Source: Polyodon spathula
Taxonomy: Eukaryota > Chordata > Actinopteri > Acipenseriformes > Polyodontidae
Direction of reading: 5' to 3'
NCBI RefSeq assembly: GCF_017654505.1
Contig: NC_054538.1
Span: forward strand, 53,617,786-53,681,785
Length of the DNA: 64,000 bases
Position numbers and translations under genes: made by a program. Shown piece after piece: positions 34,127 through 47,259 of the stretch (position 1 is its first letter; every line of letters begins with the position of its first letter). Below the pieces are notes generated by a model, which was given only the letters and a program-made list of their open reading frames with translations, searched no databases and had not been told where the DNA came from.

Positions 34127-34371
34127 CAATGCAGCACAGTAGCAAGTTTATATATTCAAAAACATATATTATTGACTATTTGGACTTAATGTTATGGTGT
34201 GTAATGGGGTGATGGTTCGAGCTTACCCCCGCCCACAATCACATTATTCTCTCAAGAACACAGGTATTTAGAACGCGGGAAACAGCCCACCTCCGTCACC
34301 AGGAGACTACACTCCGCTCCCACCTCCGTCACCAGAAGACTACACGCCGCTCCCACGGGAGACACAGACCA

Positions 34372-34915
34372 AATGAAAAGATGTTGTAGGAGCGCTTGAC
34401 GCCATTTGTCAAGTATGGTGGTGGCAATGTGATGGTCTGGGGGTGCTTTGGTGGTGGTAAAGTGGGAGACTTGTACAGGGTAAAAGGGATCTTGAAGAAG
34501 GAAGGCTATCACTCCATTTTGCAATGACATGCCATACCCTATGGACGGCGTTTGATTAGAGTTAATTTCCTCCTTCAACAGGACAATGACCCAAAGCACA
34601 GCTCCAAACTATGCAATAACTATTTAGGGAAGAAGCAGTCAGCTGGTATTCTGTCTATAATGGAGTGGCCAGCACAGTCATTGGATCTAAACCATATTGA
34701 GCTGTTGTGGGAGCACATTGACCATATGGTACGTAAGAAGTGCCCATTAAGCTAATCAAACTTGTGGGAGGTGCTTCAGGAAGCATGGGGTGAAATCTTT
34801 TCAGATTACCTCAACAAATTGACAACTAGAATGCCAAAGATCTGCAAGGCTGTAATTGCTGCAAATGGAGGATTCTTTGACAAAAGCAAAGTTTGAAGGA
34901 CACAATAATTATTTC
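34372..34915 (+). mobile_element. Tc1-related element with DD38E-spaced transposase, 3' part
   Basis: The transposase C-terminal half reads KYGGGNVMVWGCFGGGKVGD, LQQDNDPKHSSKLCNNYLG and MEWPAQSLDLNHIELLW, ending GGFFDKSKV. There are 38 residues between the second D and the E, unlike the 34 of the other Tc1 copies here. That spacing fits the Intruder (DD38E) group, named from memory. Stops follow HSILQ (about 34526) and CPLS (34753-34755). The 5' half is missing and abuts the 33-bp repeat units. Confidence 0.8.
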
Positions 34916-34934
34916 AATAAAAAATCATTATTTC

Positions 34935-35338
34935 TAACCTTGCAAATGGCTATATATATAAATAACTCCCTCGCTCTGCTCTTCCCCTCACTTTCCTTTT
35001 CTTTTTCTTTCCTCAACACTCTCACTCGCTCTCATTCTCTGTTCTTTCTTCCGTCTCACTCTGGGCTCTTTCACTGCTTCACAGATAGAGACTCGATTTC
35101 AGCCTTTTGCTCTGTTCCTCACAGTCTCACTCCAGTCGAGTCTACATGCGTTCTCCCGCTCATGGCTCGCCCCTCCCCTGCTTATAGCCTCGGGAAGGGA
35201 CGAAGAAGGTGGATCCCGCCCACCACACGCACACACACTACATACGCACGTGCACACAGACACACACGGCATGCCCCGTACCCTTACAACACACAGAACA
35301 CTAAATGAGACACAGCAAACAAGACACACAAGACAAAG

Positions 35339-35340
<2 letters not shown>
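34935..35340. other. Pyrimidine-rich stretch
   Basis: Contains ctctcactcgctctcattct-type sequence and a TATA-like cttatagcc. It may be an LTR or promoter piece; no supporting boundary was found. Confidence 0.3.

Positions 35341-35394
<54 letters not shown>
35341..35394. repeat. (TA)n microsatellite
   Basis: About 27 TA units. Confidence 0.97.
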
Positions 35395-35396
<2 letters not shown>

Positions 35397-35439
35397 AAAC
35401 ACATCTTTGTAAACCACATTTTTTTTTTTTTTTTTTTAC

Positions 35440-38218
35440 ATCATCACAAAACTATATACTTTACTCTGGTTACAAACAGTAGTGACATCTACTCAGCTCT
35501 ACAATAACAATATTTATGATCAATGGATTCATTAGCTAAGAGTTATAAATAAAAATTGATACAGGATACGCAGCTTACTTCAAACACATCATATTTTCAT
35601 TCTACCTTATTTGTATAGTACTGTATTTCTTTACACAGGTTTGTTTTGATCCGGGGGTCCACACGCCAAATGCACAGCAAGGAGGCACACCAACAGGTAA
35701 GTATTATGAGGACGCTTTTACGGATTCTAAAGGTAAGCATCTAAAATTTAAAAATAATGTTAAAATACTAGAGTCCTAAAACAAGATTTAAAAAAAAAAA
35801 GAAAGAAAAAAACAGAACATCACCAAAGTGAAGGGTGCGGGGAAAAGTATGTCGTTCAGCCCGAATTAGCTCAGCTCCAACTAACTGGTATCCTAGTCGG
35901 GATCCTGGTCACCTCCGGAAGCCGTCCTGGAGTGAAGATAGTAGGGAAAGGAAGTGGGAAAAGAAGACAGGGGGGGTGGGTAAGGGGGAGATGTGAGGGA
36001 GTGGGTAAAACGGTATGGTCACAGTTCTAAAATCCCACCTTTATATATGGGGGACCACCTCACACCATTGTCCGTGGCCTGGTGTCCCAGTAAAACACTG
36101 TACTTATCTCAATACTGGACAGTCAACGCCTCCAAGCCACATCACTCTGAGGGAGCATGGTCTCTCGTATCTAACAGTGCCCTCTCTCTGTTCCTTGGGG
36201 GGGTGATGTCCTCTCGGGGGTGGATAGGTGATGAATCAATAAACAGCACAAAAAACAGTCCAGTAAAGTCCAGCAAAAATGAAGAAGAAAAAATTAATTC
36301 TAAAAGCACAAGTCCCAATAAAAGAAAATAATAAGCACGAAGCATAAATAATAAATAAATAGTTAAAACAAAAACTATAAAAATCTAAGACACAGGGAAT
36401 GCGAGCAGGCAACTATACACACAGTCCACAACAAAATCAAAAGACAAATATTCAGTGGTCCCTGCCTGAAAAAAAAGAAATGCACACACAAAACCAACAC
36501 CGAAAATAAAAAGGTTTAAAAATAATAATACTAAAAATCAGCCAGCTACAGGAAAAGCGGTGCCTCAGTCTTGCTAACCTAATTTACCAATTCCAATTTG
36601 CCTGGTTAACACAAAAACAGCACGGCTTTTATTCCTAAAACATAACTCTCGTTTGAATGCTCTACCTTTCCACCACTGTAATGGATCTTGTTGCAATACT
36701 GATACACATTCAATATCAGCTACTCGTTGTATCTTGTCAACAACCACATTAACAAGCAAACAACTAATTTCTTTACTTTCTTTTTTTTGGGGGTTCCTGC
36801 ATATTCTGCTTCATTTGTTTGTCTTGTAAACAGCTTTCAGATAAATCTGCAGTAGTAATACCATGAAATGTAGATTTATTTACATACAGCTTTCTCTTTT
36901 CGAACAAAAGTGGGGCGTTCTTACATTGATAGTTACTGTAGCTTAGAAGGTTTGTTAATTGATGTTATGACTAATAACATAGAGGCTCATGAAAATGTAT
37001 TGTAACACAGAATACTAAAAAAAGAGAAAGTGGAGACAACATGTAATTATTTGAATTGCTGAGTAAATTATTAAAGATGAAAACAATTAATGATTATAAA
37101 ATGAATTGTGCTTTCACAGGATCGAAGCTGTGCAGTATACAGTAATAGCCCTTTGTTTTTAGGTTTAAATTCTTTGTGCAGCCTGATCTCCTTTACAAGT
37201 AGCAGATTTATGAAGACCATAAAATCTTTATTATGCTTTCTATTTTAACGTGTCTTTCTGAAGGTAGAACCATTTCGGGCAAATTCACAGAAAACTGTTC
37301 CATTCAGCTTAATGTGTTACACCATTGGTTTTATTTTGCCTTTAAGAAGACATGTTAAATTCCCCAAGAAATTGAAAGACTCGTCAGTTTGTGTTAAATG
37401 GTAACATCATCCCTCTTTGCACAGGGCAATGAACACTTTATACCTCATTCATGGAGAATATTTAATGAACAGCGCTGGTGGAATATTTTGTTTGATAAAA
37501 CTGTGTGACTGACTGCAATAGTGTATTGATTTCAAATGTGGTATGTTGCTTAGTACACACTAGTTTCATCTGGCCTTATTTTTATTTATTTGTTTACTTT
37601 TAATTATTTACACAAAAAGCCTCAATAAGAATATTACATGTTGCAATTACAATTACATATTAAACAGGCAATACTAGATATGTTAGTATACTGAAAGTGT
37701 ACATTTCCTGAAGAGGCTGCATGGAGGGGTGTGACTTGATGTTACTATCAAGTGAATATTAGAGGTTGGTAAATGTAATTAATGAAAAGCAATTAAACAA
37801 AAACTTTATAAATACTTTCCTGTCAATATTTTACCTTTTGTGTGACATCCAGCTGCAGATTGAATTGTAGACAGCAGAAATAATGGATGGTAGATCCAGT
37901 TTCATATTGTAACAAAATTAAACAGAGTTTTACCAGTTGAATTCAACTGGAAACGTGGCATAATTAAACCTGGCATGTAAAACCTGGAATACTTAATATG
38001 CAATGCAATGGGACTTGCTTCCACCCTCAAAGCTTAACATAAATTCCACCACTGTATCTGTATACCAAAAACTAGACTGGGGGAGAGGGGGATAGAAGGG
38101 GGAGAGGGGGAGAGGGGGGTAGCGAAAAATTATCCTTGTTAATACAATGTAGCTTTATAATTTCTATTAAAGGCAGGGTTTCCATGGAAAAATAAAAATA
38201 AGTCACCTTTTTCTTATG
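35440..38218. other. Long stretch with little recognisable content
   Basis: 35870-36240 is G/C-richer (ggggggtgggtaagggggag) and could be an unrecognised repeat. The rest is AT-rich without clear frames. A purine block gggggagaggggga lies at 38090-38120. Confidence 0.45.
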
Positions 38219-38560
38219 CTATTTTGGTAGTACCCTTTGGGTAATTTGGGTTTCCATGTACTTTTCTTTTAAGGAGATAAATTCTTCTTCCAAATGCAAT
38301 TTACTTAAATATTTCTGTCTGTGTTCCAATTTGGCCTTGTGCAATGACTGATATTTTGCAGCTCTCTTAAACTGGGTTCCCAAAGTTTTTAGGTTGTGTT
38401 GAAGAACCGCAAATGCAGGGAAACAATTAAAAAATCCAGACATAACTTTACACAATGCCAAAAGCAAACAGCAACATTCCATAAGAAAGTGCTGCTTACT
38501 ATCCATGTATAATTTGCTTTTTTTTACTGCATATATATTTATTATAAACCTATTATACAT
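38219..38560 (-). CDS. Unrecognised open frame, polar C-terminal half
   Basis: A 113-codon frame whose last 55 residues (FKRAAKYQSLHKAKLEHRQK; LHLEEEFISLKEKYMETQ) are charged and could form a coiled coil, while the first half is hydrophobic and less protein-like. No family was recognised. It may be the tail of an exon or transposon accessory protein, or chance. Confidence 0.2.
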   Translation of the reverse strand: MYNRFIINIYAVKKSKLYMDSKQHFLMECCCLLLALCKVMSGFFNCFPAFAVLQHNLKTLGTQFKRAAKYQSLHKAKLEHRQKYLSKLHLEEEFISLKEKYMETQITQRVLPK

Positions 38561-39772
38561 GTAGATATATCATCTATACAAGTTGTTTTCCACAGAACAG
38601 TAGCTTCAGTAATCTACGAACGGAGCTAAAATCCAGTACTAGGTTAATGATATAAAAAATGATCCAGTCAAAATGTTTATTAAGGTACATTTAACAAATA
38701 CTGGAGGTAATATACAATAGGCTACCCTACTCACCCACCTTTACTACTACATAATATTCTTATAATAATAAATACCTGAATCCGAATCCCCACAGGGATA
38801 GTGCAAGGCTCTCGCCAGTAGAATATGGTTATATATATTTTGTTGTTGTTATTGGGGATCCAGTATACCGGTAGTCCTTAAGAGTGCAACACATTTTTCA
38901 GTAGATGCTAATGTACCAGGGCGCTTCTGTAACTTTCTGAAACTTTGTTACGTAAGTCTTGCAGCAAACTCATGTAAAGCCCCATACCGGTATTTATCTT
39001 TTTGAACAAATTTGTGGAACCCATTTTTTTTTTCGTTTTCATGTTTTCGTTCTTCTAAAACAAATCTTGCTGAATAAAAGGTTTAGAGATTTAACTTCAA
39101 CTCAATAGTGGTCAACTCAAATGGAGACCACTGGCACAAAATCCCAGCTATGCTAATTTAATACATTTTGGGGTACAAACATGACTTTTTTGTCCTTGGT
39201 ACCCGTGTACCCGTGATAGATGATATTTAAGGCTAGTGTAGAATGAATTGCATCTTATTGCAGTCTAGGCATAAAGCAATCCGCTATCCGATGACCAAAC
39301 ACAAAGATAACAAAAGTGTAAAGCGAGCTTGTGCCCATACAGCTAAATGTTAACAAACTGTTAAACTATTTCTGCACTCAGAAAAAAAGAATTTAAGGAT
39401 ACACAGAAAGTTAAGGATAACTATAGTAAAGAAATACCTATGGTTTATATTTGATTGTACCACTTATTATGAATACAGCAGCTTCAGAATGAGTTGTGTG
39501 ACAGGGCGGACATTTGGTTCTCGGTAGCAACAACATATCGTATACATGCTGTTTCAATAACGATTTGTGCTCTCTGGAAAATCAGCCTTTTGAATTGATC
39601 TGGCCAATAGTTTCTACTTTATTATTCCAAATGAAGCCCCTTTCACACTAGCATGATCTACCCGGGTCAGGATCCGTTGACATGTGGGTTGGGTACGTGA
39701 TTTCACACTGCATTTGATAAAGTAGGGTTGACCTAGGTGACGGATGCAAGTAAACATAACGCGTATCAATGC

Positions 39773-39842
39773 AGAGAAGCTTGCATGGAAGCGTCAGTAA
39801 CACGAAGCAGCGTGTTACTGACGCTTCCATGCAAGCTTCTCT
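39773..39842. other. Perfect 32-bp hairpin
   Basis: The arm 39773-39804 (starting agagaagcttgcatggaagc) is the exact complement of 39811-39842, with loop aagcag. One mismatch outward the pairing continues for about six more bases. Confidence 0.95.
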
Positions 39843-39938
39843 GGATTGAACTGTCGGCCCAAATGTTGATTAGAACAAATGTTTCTACATCCCTGCTGCA
39901 GTCTGGCTCATGGTGTGTCTCAATCAACAAAAATATGG

Positions 39939-40648
39939 TGTGACGGAAAGATGAGTTCTGGTGATGAATCTTCCTCCCGACCTGTGAGGGCGCTAAAGAA
40001 CGAGAGGAGAAGTATCTGGAAGGGCTGGTCTGACAGTTCGTTTTCGGGTCAGGGAAGTGGGTCACCCTGGAAAGAAGCGAGACTCTGTTGTAAGACCTTA
40101 TTGATTTGAAAGGTAAACGAGAGGCAGCTGCAAGTAATAAGGCAGCTGCAACCGTTTACCTCGATATCATGCGGGATTACATATAGGGGCCAGGGTAACG
40201 CTGATCTTTTCCTTCGTTTGGGTAAAACGCTGGAGAGACAGAAGGATCGAGAGAGGCGCTCTCAGTAAAAGAAAAGAAAGAGTGTTGTGTGTTGTTTGTG
40301 TCTGTGTAAATAACTGTCTGTGTTTTCACCACTAGACAGCTAAACCCACAAATCCGGAGCTGTCGCGAGGGTCGGCACGAACCGGATCACCACTGCACCA
40401 ACCGTCACGAATTACCCGTGTCTTCACCACCGCACACGCACTTCTGCACTCACCCAGGACTGGTGACCGTGTGTTTGTTTTGTTTGGGACTGTGCCCTGT
40501 TATTTCTATCCCCGGGCTTTACACATTGTTGTGTATAGCCGGGGATTTATTATTTGACGGTCACCAGACTTGGATTACAAATAAAAGCACTTTTTTTCAC
40601 TGAATCACTATTGTCTGTTCATCACTCCTGCACCGCATCACCGTGACA
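39939..40648 (+). mobile_element. Solo LTR, Gypsy-type by look
   Basis: It starts TGTGACGGAAAGATG and ends CACCGTGACA, with the short inverted ends TGT..ACA. Near the 3' end is aaataaaagcac (about 40580), a poly(A) signal, then tgttcatcactcctgcaccg. I could not match a 4-6 bp target duplication, so the exact ends may be a few bases off. It resembles a common fish Gypsy LTR, from memory. Confidence 0.7.
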
Positions 40649-40949
40649 TCTGTTCACCTTGCCAACCACTTGCCACATATGGCTAAACAAAAATGTTCCT
40701 TGCGGAAGTGAAACCTTCACGGAGGCGTGGCTATTTGTTATTGCATCGGCTTACGAACAGCCGTCAAACATTTGTCTCGTTCAACCCGGGTCAAAGCATG
40801 TAGACCCACATCCTCAGGTGGGTTGCTGGGACTGGGGTTAACCCATGTATGACCCAGGTACGTGGTTTCACACTAAGCGGGATTGTGACCCGGGTAGTCA
40901 GGAACCAGGTCCAGACCCAGTAGGCGTGCCAGTGTGAAAGGGGCTTAAG

Positions 40950-42553
40950 TTGACTGATTCTAATTGGGATCTTCTGCAATGATTACATTAAAAGTCTAAT
41001 GTTGTATACAATTTCACAAAAAGTTTTGACATATAATACATTAAGTGTTTCCATAAAATGCTATAGTTATATTATTCCCCATGGAAATCCGTGGTAAAAT
41101 TTCTTAAAATCTGCAACGAGAAAAGTGTGTTTTCTTCAAAATTCTGCAGCAGTCACTTTTTAATGAAAAACAATGTTAATGAGTATAAATAAATAAGAAA
41201 AAGAAAGTCACAGTTAGTTAAATTAATGTTCTGGTAAAGGAATATAGGTCTTAATGTGATATTTCAGCAGATCTAGAGAATGCTGGTGGAGAAATATTGG
41301 CATGATTGCCTCTGGTCTGGTGTAGCAGTCTTTATTTTGAATCCAGTTGCTACTATTTTTTATTATTTGTATTCACCGGAGTGACCTGAGGCATCTCTGC
41401 TGAAAATACCAGCAGCTCCTTGTGAACAGTTTATCACTGATGATTTGGAAGTATTTTCTGGTTTCCTACTGCATATACAGGCATTGGCATTGGCATTGCT
41501 CAGTCACTATTCTGTGTTTTGTTATGGCTTTGTCTTTAAATGGTTTAAAATGGTGTTACTTTTACTAAGCAGTGGTAATAATCTGAAGCACTGGTGTTTC
41601 CAAATAACATAAGCCAGTACTTACTTTTGTAAAATAGGCTACAATATATTTTTTTCATTAAAAACTTGTTGTTGTTCTTTATTAAAATGAATCTTCAGCT
41701 TTCATATTGAAGCTTAGTGTGCACTGCTTATTCATTCAAACCAAGAACAGTGTAGGAATCTGCTTGCATGGTTTAAGATGTTTTTCAAGTGAATTAAGCT
41801 TATTTATGTGTAAAAAATGACAGTCGGGTCATCTTACTTTAAAGGGATCTATCTTAAATCATAAGGTAATTGAAATATTGTTTGTTTACATTGTGATCCC
41901 TGTCAGCCCTTGTTAAAGACATAAAATAATGTATCTGATTTGAAGCAAGTGCAAAACTTGCTCCAAAAGTTAAAGTAAAAGTAACAACAGTTTTATTATT
42001 GTTGAAGTTATTTTGTTATGGGCAAAATTTGCCCTCTAACTCAATAGACCCACTTAGAAGCAAGCACAAAGGCAAAGACACACAAAAAACATTTTAATGG
42101 TATAAAACAAGAAACAACTCTTAACTGGTCTATCCTGCAAAGTTTATACTGTTAAATATATTCTGTTAAAATTGTTTTATTCAGCTAAAAATGTATTTGC
42201 ATTTGCACTTTTATAGTAAACTGATGCTTCTGACATTGCAAGTATTTTGAACTGCCTTACTTACAGAATACTTACCTTTAACAGTTATTGCTTTTCTTTG
42301 ATTGTTTTTTTCTTTAATGAGCTGCATGTGGGGATTTTAAGTCTACCATTGTGCAGAGATGCCATTGGTACTGGTTGTGCCATTTGGTGCTACTTCCATC
42401 TATTTGTAATTAATACGTGTTCAGTGAGTACATATTGAACATTTTATGCTGAAACACCTGACTAGTATGGTGGGTTTGCAATGACTAAAACCGTAACGTC
42501 ACAAAGATTGAGCAACAAGGTTTACCTTATTTCTTATGGTTTCTTAATTGTTG

Positions 42554-42554
<1 letters not shown>
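40950..42554. other. AT-rich stretch, nothing recognised
   Basis: No coding or repeat structure I can name. Confidence 0.5.

Positions 42555-42609
<55 letters not shown>
42555..42609. repeat. (AAT)n microsatellite
   Basis: About 18 units. Confidence 0.96.
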
Positions 42610-43759
42610 TTGCCTCGCTTAGTTTGGAAGTGAGTCCCTCAGTTTAACCCACCACTTTTCAACAAAGTTAGGTGCCTATGTGCCGGCCTTAGGCCTATGC
42701 AGCCTGTGCAACACAAAGCGCCCCGCATATAGCTTCCCTTGGATATTGGTGCAATGTAATAACTAAACAAAAACTACAATAATTATGCGTTCAGACAGTG
42801 GCAGAGAGAGGGAGAAAGGGCATAAATACCTCTCTATTTCAGAAGAGAAAAATGAGAACAAAGTAAATGCTCAAAAGCCAGGAAACCATCATAAGTTTGC
42901 CGCACAAAAAGCAAGAAAAGTACATTTCTGATGATGAGAGTTACTGAATTTACAACATTTTTAGGTGTGACAAAGGGTTATGTTTTTGTATGAAGTTTAT
43001 GCAGTGTCATTTTCAGGCTGCTTTGCTACTGATTACTAACCAGAAAAGGTTGTGCAGGCTACCAACCCCTTTAAGGCATTGTTTAGCTGTTCATACCATG
43101 GCTAAACAGGAGGCCTCCATTTGTCCAACACATAGGGCCCACAAAGAGGTAAGGCCCGGCCCTGTACAGGTGTATAAAAAAGGTGCCCATGATTATATAT
43201 GAAATTTTATTTGTGTATCTCTTACAATAAATGAATGTTAGAAATGCTCTCTTTATTGAACCAGCTCTTTAACCAGCATAAAGCAGTAACCTATATCAGG
43301 GGTACTTCTAAGGGTCATAGCGGGTACACAGGATGACTCAGAAATGTAAAAATAAAAATGAAAGTAAATTAAAATTATTAATAGATTTTTTAACAGTATC
43401 ATACATTATTACTAAACCACTGTACACAAATATGTAATTTCTGTTTAACTTTAGCAGCTCAAAGGTTACATTCCGACTACAGTTTCAAAATTTTGATTTT
43501 TATTGCGCGGATTTCCACTCTGATATATTAGGGTGGAGAAGCAGAGGACTGTCAGTTCTGCCTGTATGGAGAGCTCTGCTCAGAGTCATTGATACTGCTC
43601 ATGAACTTTGCAATTTTCAACTTATGTTGATTATATTGTCATATAATTGAATACAAATTAGTGAAACACAGTCTTTCTGCATTTATTTGAGGTATAGATG
43701 CTCAGGTAAACATAAAAAATAATCACAATACTAATACTTTGTTGTATTTAGACTAATCT

Positions 43760-43872
<113 letters not shown>

Positions 43873-43899
43873 TGTTTGTGTGTATGTGTGTTACCAAAT

Positions 43900-44830
43900 G
43901 CCAAATATGGATTACAAATACATTTGGCAGGGATACTTTGTTAATGTCTAACAAATAATGTGTACGGTTCATTCCAGAGTTAATAAATGCATATTTCAGA
44001 TAGAGCTGCCAAAAACCATAATAATGGCTGCTGTTTGTTATTTCAAAACCATTAACTTAAGATTAAAAAATAATACATCTTGATTGCCTGGTTTATGGTT
44101 CTTAATCTATTTCAATAGAATACTTTCATTAAAATGTATTACATTGGTTGTCATTTGTATGCATGTGTAAAGGGTATGTTACGTGTGTAGGTCATCACTG
44201 AATAATCATGAGGCAGACACACAGCATTAGGTGTTGACATGCCGCACTGGCATGGAAATTTAATTAACACAAATGCTGACACTAGGGTACCAGCAATAGT
44301 AGCCCTAGTGTCACATTTAATAAAGAAAACAAAACATAAATCTAAAAATTCAAAAGCTAAAAATAAGTTTGCCACACAAATGACAAGCACTAGTCCCACT
44401 AAAGGGAACTTCCCACTTCAGGAACCTAGGACTCTACGCAGACCCTCTCTATACACTTTGGATCAACATCGCCTAAACTGACCTACTTCTGGGCTCCCGA
44501 AATCAGCATTCTCACGATGACTCCTGCCTCTTCCAAACAGCCTTTTCACATGGCCTTGGCTTGGCATTGCTTTCATGAGCATTGTCTTGTACTAGTTCCT
44601 GCAGAGTGCTCAATGCAAACAAACACAAGCTGTCGTCTGTCTGTGCAGCAATGGCCATTCAGCAGCCACGAGCTGTAGGGCAGATGCTTGAGCTCTGCGC
44701 AACATCCCCCACTCCCTGTCACAGCAAGAAAAAAAAGATTTCCACAATTGTAAATTGTAAGATACAGTAAAAGAGCAGTCTTTATATTTAATTTTGGAGA
44801 CATCAAATTTTTCTCTTTCTCAATTCTGTT
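43900..44830. other. Unassigned, with a small hairpin
   Basis: tgacactaggg at 44278 pairs perfectly with ccctagtgtca ending at 44313. Otherwise no feature. Confidence 0.45.
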
Positions 44831-44863
44831 TATGCAATTCCAGTTCTATGCAAAATGCAAAGT

Positions 44864-47240
44864 CTAGCAGCAAAGGTGGAAATAGATGGTTTGCATCCAC
44901 AGAACAGAACATGGACAGAGCTTGTAACCAAAATTACGCCTAAACCTGGCCCAGATCCTGAGAGAATGGCATACTAAAGGAGTGGCGCTAAACCGGGAGG
45001 TGGCTAGAGGAAGAGGGGCACATAGCACAGCAGGTAATGAGGAAGTAACGCTTGAAGCTCCTCCATATGTTACCAGGCTGGGAGGGTCCCCTCTGGAGGA
45101 GGTTGCAGCCAATTTAAAAAACTATGAACATTAACTGACCAAGAATAGAATGGGAAGGGCAAGCCCCCTTACTGTTTTAGGCCTTTGGAGAAAGACCTTA
45201 TGGATGTGAGGAGTCTTTTTGTTCCAGATGTGAAAGGATATAAATTTGGTCAAGAGAGCTGAAAAAAAATTGGAAATAAAAACCAGGATATATTGAAAGA
45301 GATACAAAAACTTATTCCTTTTGAGTTAGTTAATACAACCAGCAAGTGAGAGAGGCAGGGTGGACCAACAAGTAAAATCTTGCTTGATACACTCCAATAA
45401 TAATGTATTAACTATATTAAGTGGTAAGGATGGGGGTAGATGGTGTGAAGCACATTTAATAATAAGACATAGTTCACATTTATCTAAAATTAAGCTTGTA
45501 CCCAGAATATTTACCAAACTGATCTAAGATAGACAGGGTATGATGGAGAGAGGTGGCTGGATCAGAGAGGTAAGCCATCTATGTATAGGGAGACCTTTTG
45601 TTCCTCTGCATTGAGCAAAGAGGGCAGAACAAGCCACAATTCAAGGGGTCTTTGTTTTTCTTTAATATTAGAGAAATGGATGCTTGGCAGAGAAGTGGGG
45701 TTAACATTGAAGATACAAAGGACTTAGGGAGCATGAATCTCAGCACATGAGAAAGCAGGGGGATTCATTTTTTGTAAAGTTCTATTGGACATCTGTCTGG
45801 ACCAGGTGCCTTACCACTCTGCATGGCTCGAATCACATCAGTTATCTCATCCAGTTCTAGGGGCTTTTCTAAGCAGGTCTCAGATTGGGGGTCAACAGTA
45901 GGAAGAGTAAAATCACTTTTAAAAAAGTGTCCACTAAGGAGGGGTCTGTGGGTAATTCATATGTATAGAATTAGAGTAGAGGTTTTCAGATTGATTATTA
46001 ATCTCATTGATCTGTGGTTGGACTGGGTTCTGAGTTGATCTGTGTGATCAAGTGAGACGCCTTTGACTGACAAAGTTGGCGTGCAAACAGCTTGCTAGTT
46101 TTGTCACCATACTCATATATAACGTGGCATGACCTCCGTATTAACTGTTCGGCCTGTTTGGTAGAGGGAACATAAAATTGGTTTTAAGAACCAGACTTTC
46201 ATTGTATAGTTCTGCTGTTGGGCTGGTAGAATATTGATGGTCTAATTTTAGAATTTCATCCGTCAGCTCCGAAAGCCTTCCCAGGCGACACTTATTAGCG
46301 TGGGCAGTGTATGAGATTATTTGCCTGCGTAGGTAGGCTTTCATGGTCACCCAAAGAGTTGAGTAAGAGATTACTGGTGTTGTATTGGTGTTGAAGAAAA
46401 AAAGCATTTTGATAGGAAATAAATTCAGTAAAATTCTGACTAGAGAGAAGGAAGTTGTTAAGACACCAGGGTCTGTGAAAGGCAGGCTGGTCTGGAAATG
46501 TAAGTTCTAAAGCTAGTGGAGCATGATCTGATATCACAATGCTATTGTAGGCACATGAGCGGACAAAAGGGAGCAGTTTGTTGTCCAGAAAGAAATATTC
46601 AATGTGTGAAAAGGTATGATTAAAATGAAAATAATATTGTCTAGCACATGGATTAAGGAAGCGCCACACGTCTGAGACTGCATAAGACTTAAGAAAAGAT
46701 TGGATGGTCAGAGCAGATTTTGTGGGGGAAATACAGTTGGGTGAAGACCTCTCCAGTGTAGGGAACAGGAGGCAGTTAAAGTTGCCTCCCAAGGTCAAAC
46801 GGTGGGAGTTCAGATCTGGTAGAGAAGATAACAAATTTGATTTAAAAGTGTTATCGTCCCAGTGGGTGCATATACATTGGCTAAGATTAAAGAAGTGCTA
46901 AATAGTTTACCGGTTACAATTATGTAACGCCTTTCAGGATCCGCTACAACCTGAGATGTGATAAAGGGAGTATCTTGAGGTATTAGAATGGCTGCACCTT
47001 TAGTCTTGCTGTGAACACTGAAGAGGAATAGCTTCCCCACACAGCCCCTGCGTATCCAGAAATGATCTGAGGTGTGGAGGTGGGTCTCCTGTAAGAATGC
47101 AATGCTGAACTTAAGATGCTGGAGGTGTGTTATAACTCTATTACATTTTACAGGGTGGTTTAGACCCTTGACATTCCAGATTATAAAATTTTCAGAGAGT
47201 CCCACAGATCCAGATTTGTTATTTAAATGGGCCATATTGA
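44864..47240 (-). mobile_element. L1-like LINE (Tx1/L1 group), decayed
   Basis: Minus strand from the right: an apurinic-type endonuclease begins near 47235 with FIIWNVKGLNHPVKCNRVIT, QETHLH and VYAPTG. It continues LTLGGNFNCLLFPTLERSS (about 46780), FSHIEYFFLDN and ISDHAPLALEL. RT remnants follow near 45850-45600 and FRRNFGYKLCP near 44940. The usual GGDFN aspartate is N here. Several frame breaks; inactive. Orientation is the same as the L2 LINE to its right. Confidence 0.82.
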
Positions 47241-47259
47241 CACATCAATTAAAATGTGA

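Larger units (their letters stand above)
39634..40946. mobile_element. Foldback DNA element with TIR aagcccctttcacact
   Basis: The 16-bp end aagcccctttcacact at 39634-39649 is repeated inverted at 40931-40946. Nearby inverted matches (gacccgggta / acccggg; caggtacgtggtttcacact versus gggtacgtgatttcacactg) extend the arms. A central 32-bp hairpin is present. An LTR (39939-40648) has inserted inside, so the element itself is about 600 bp. The TIR type is common among fish non-autonomous DNA elements; superfamily not assigned. Confidence 0.75.
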
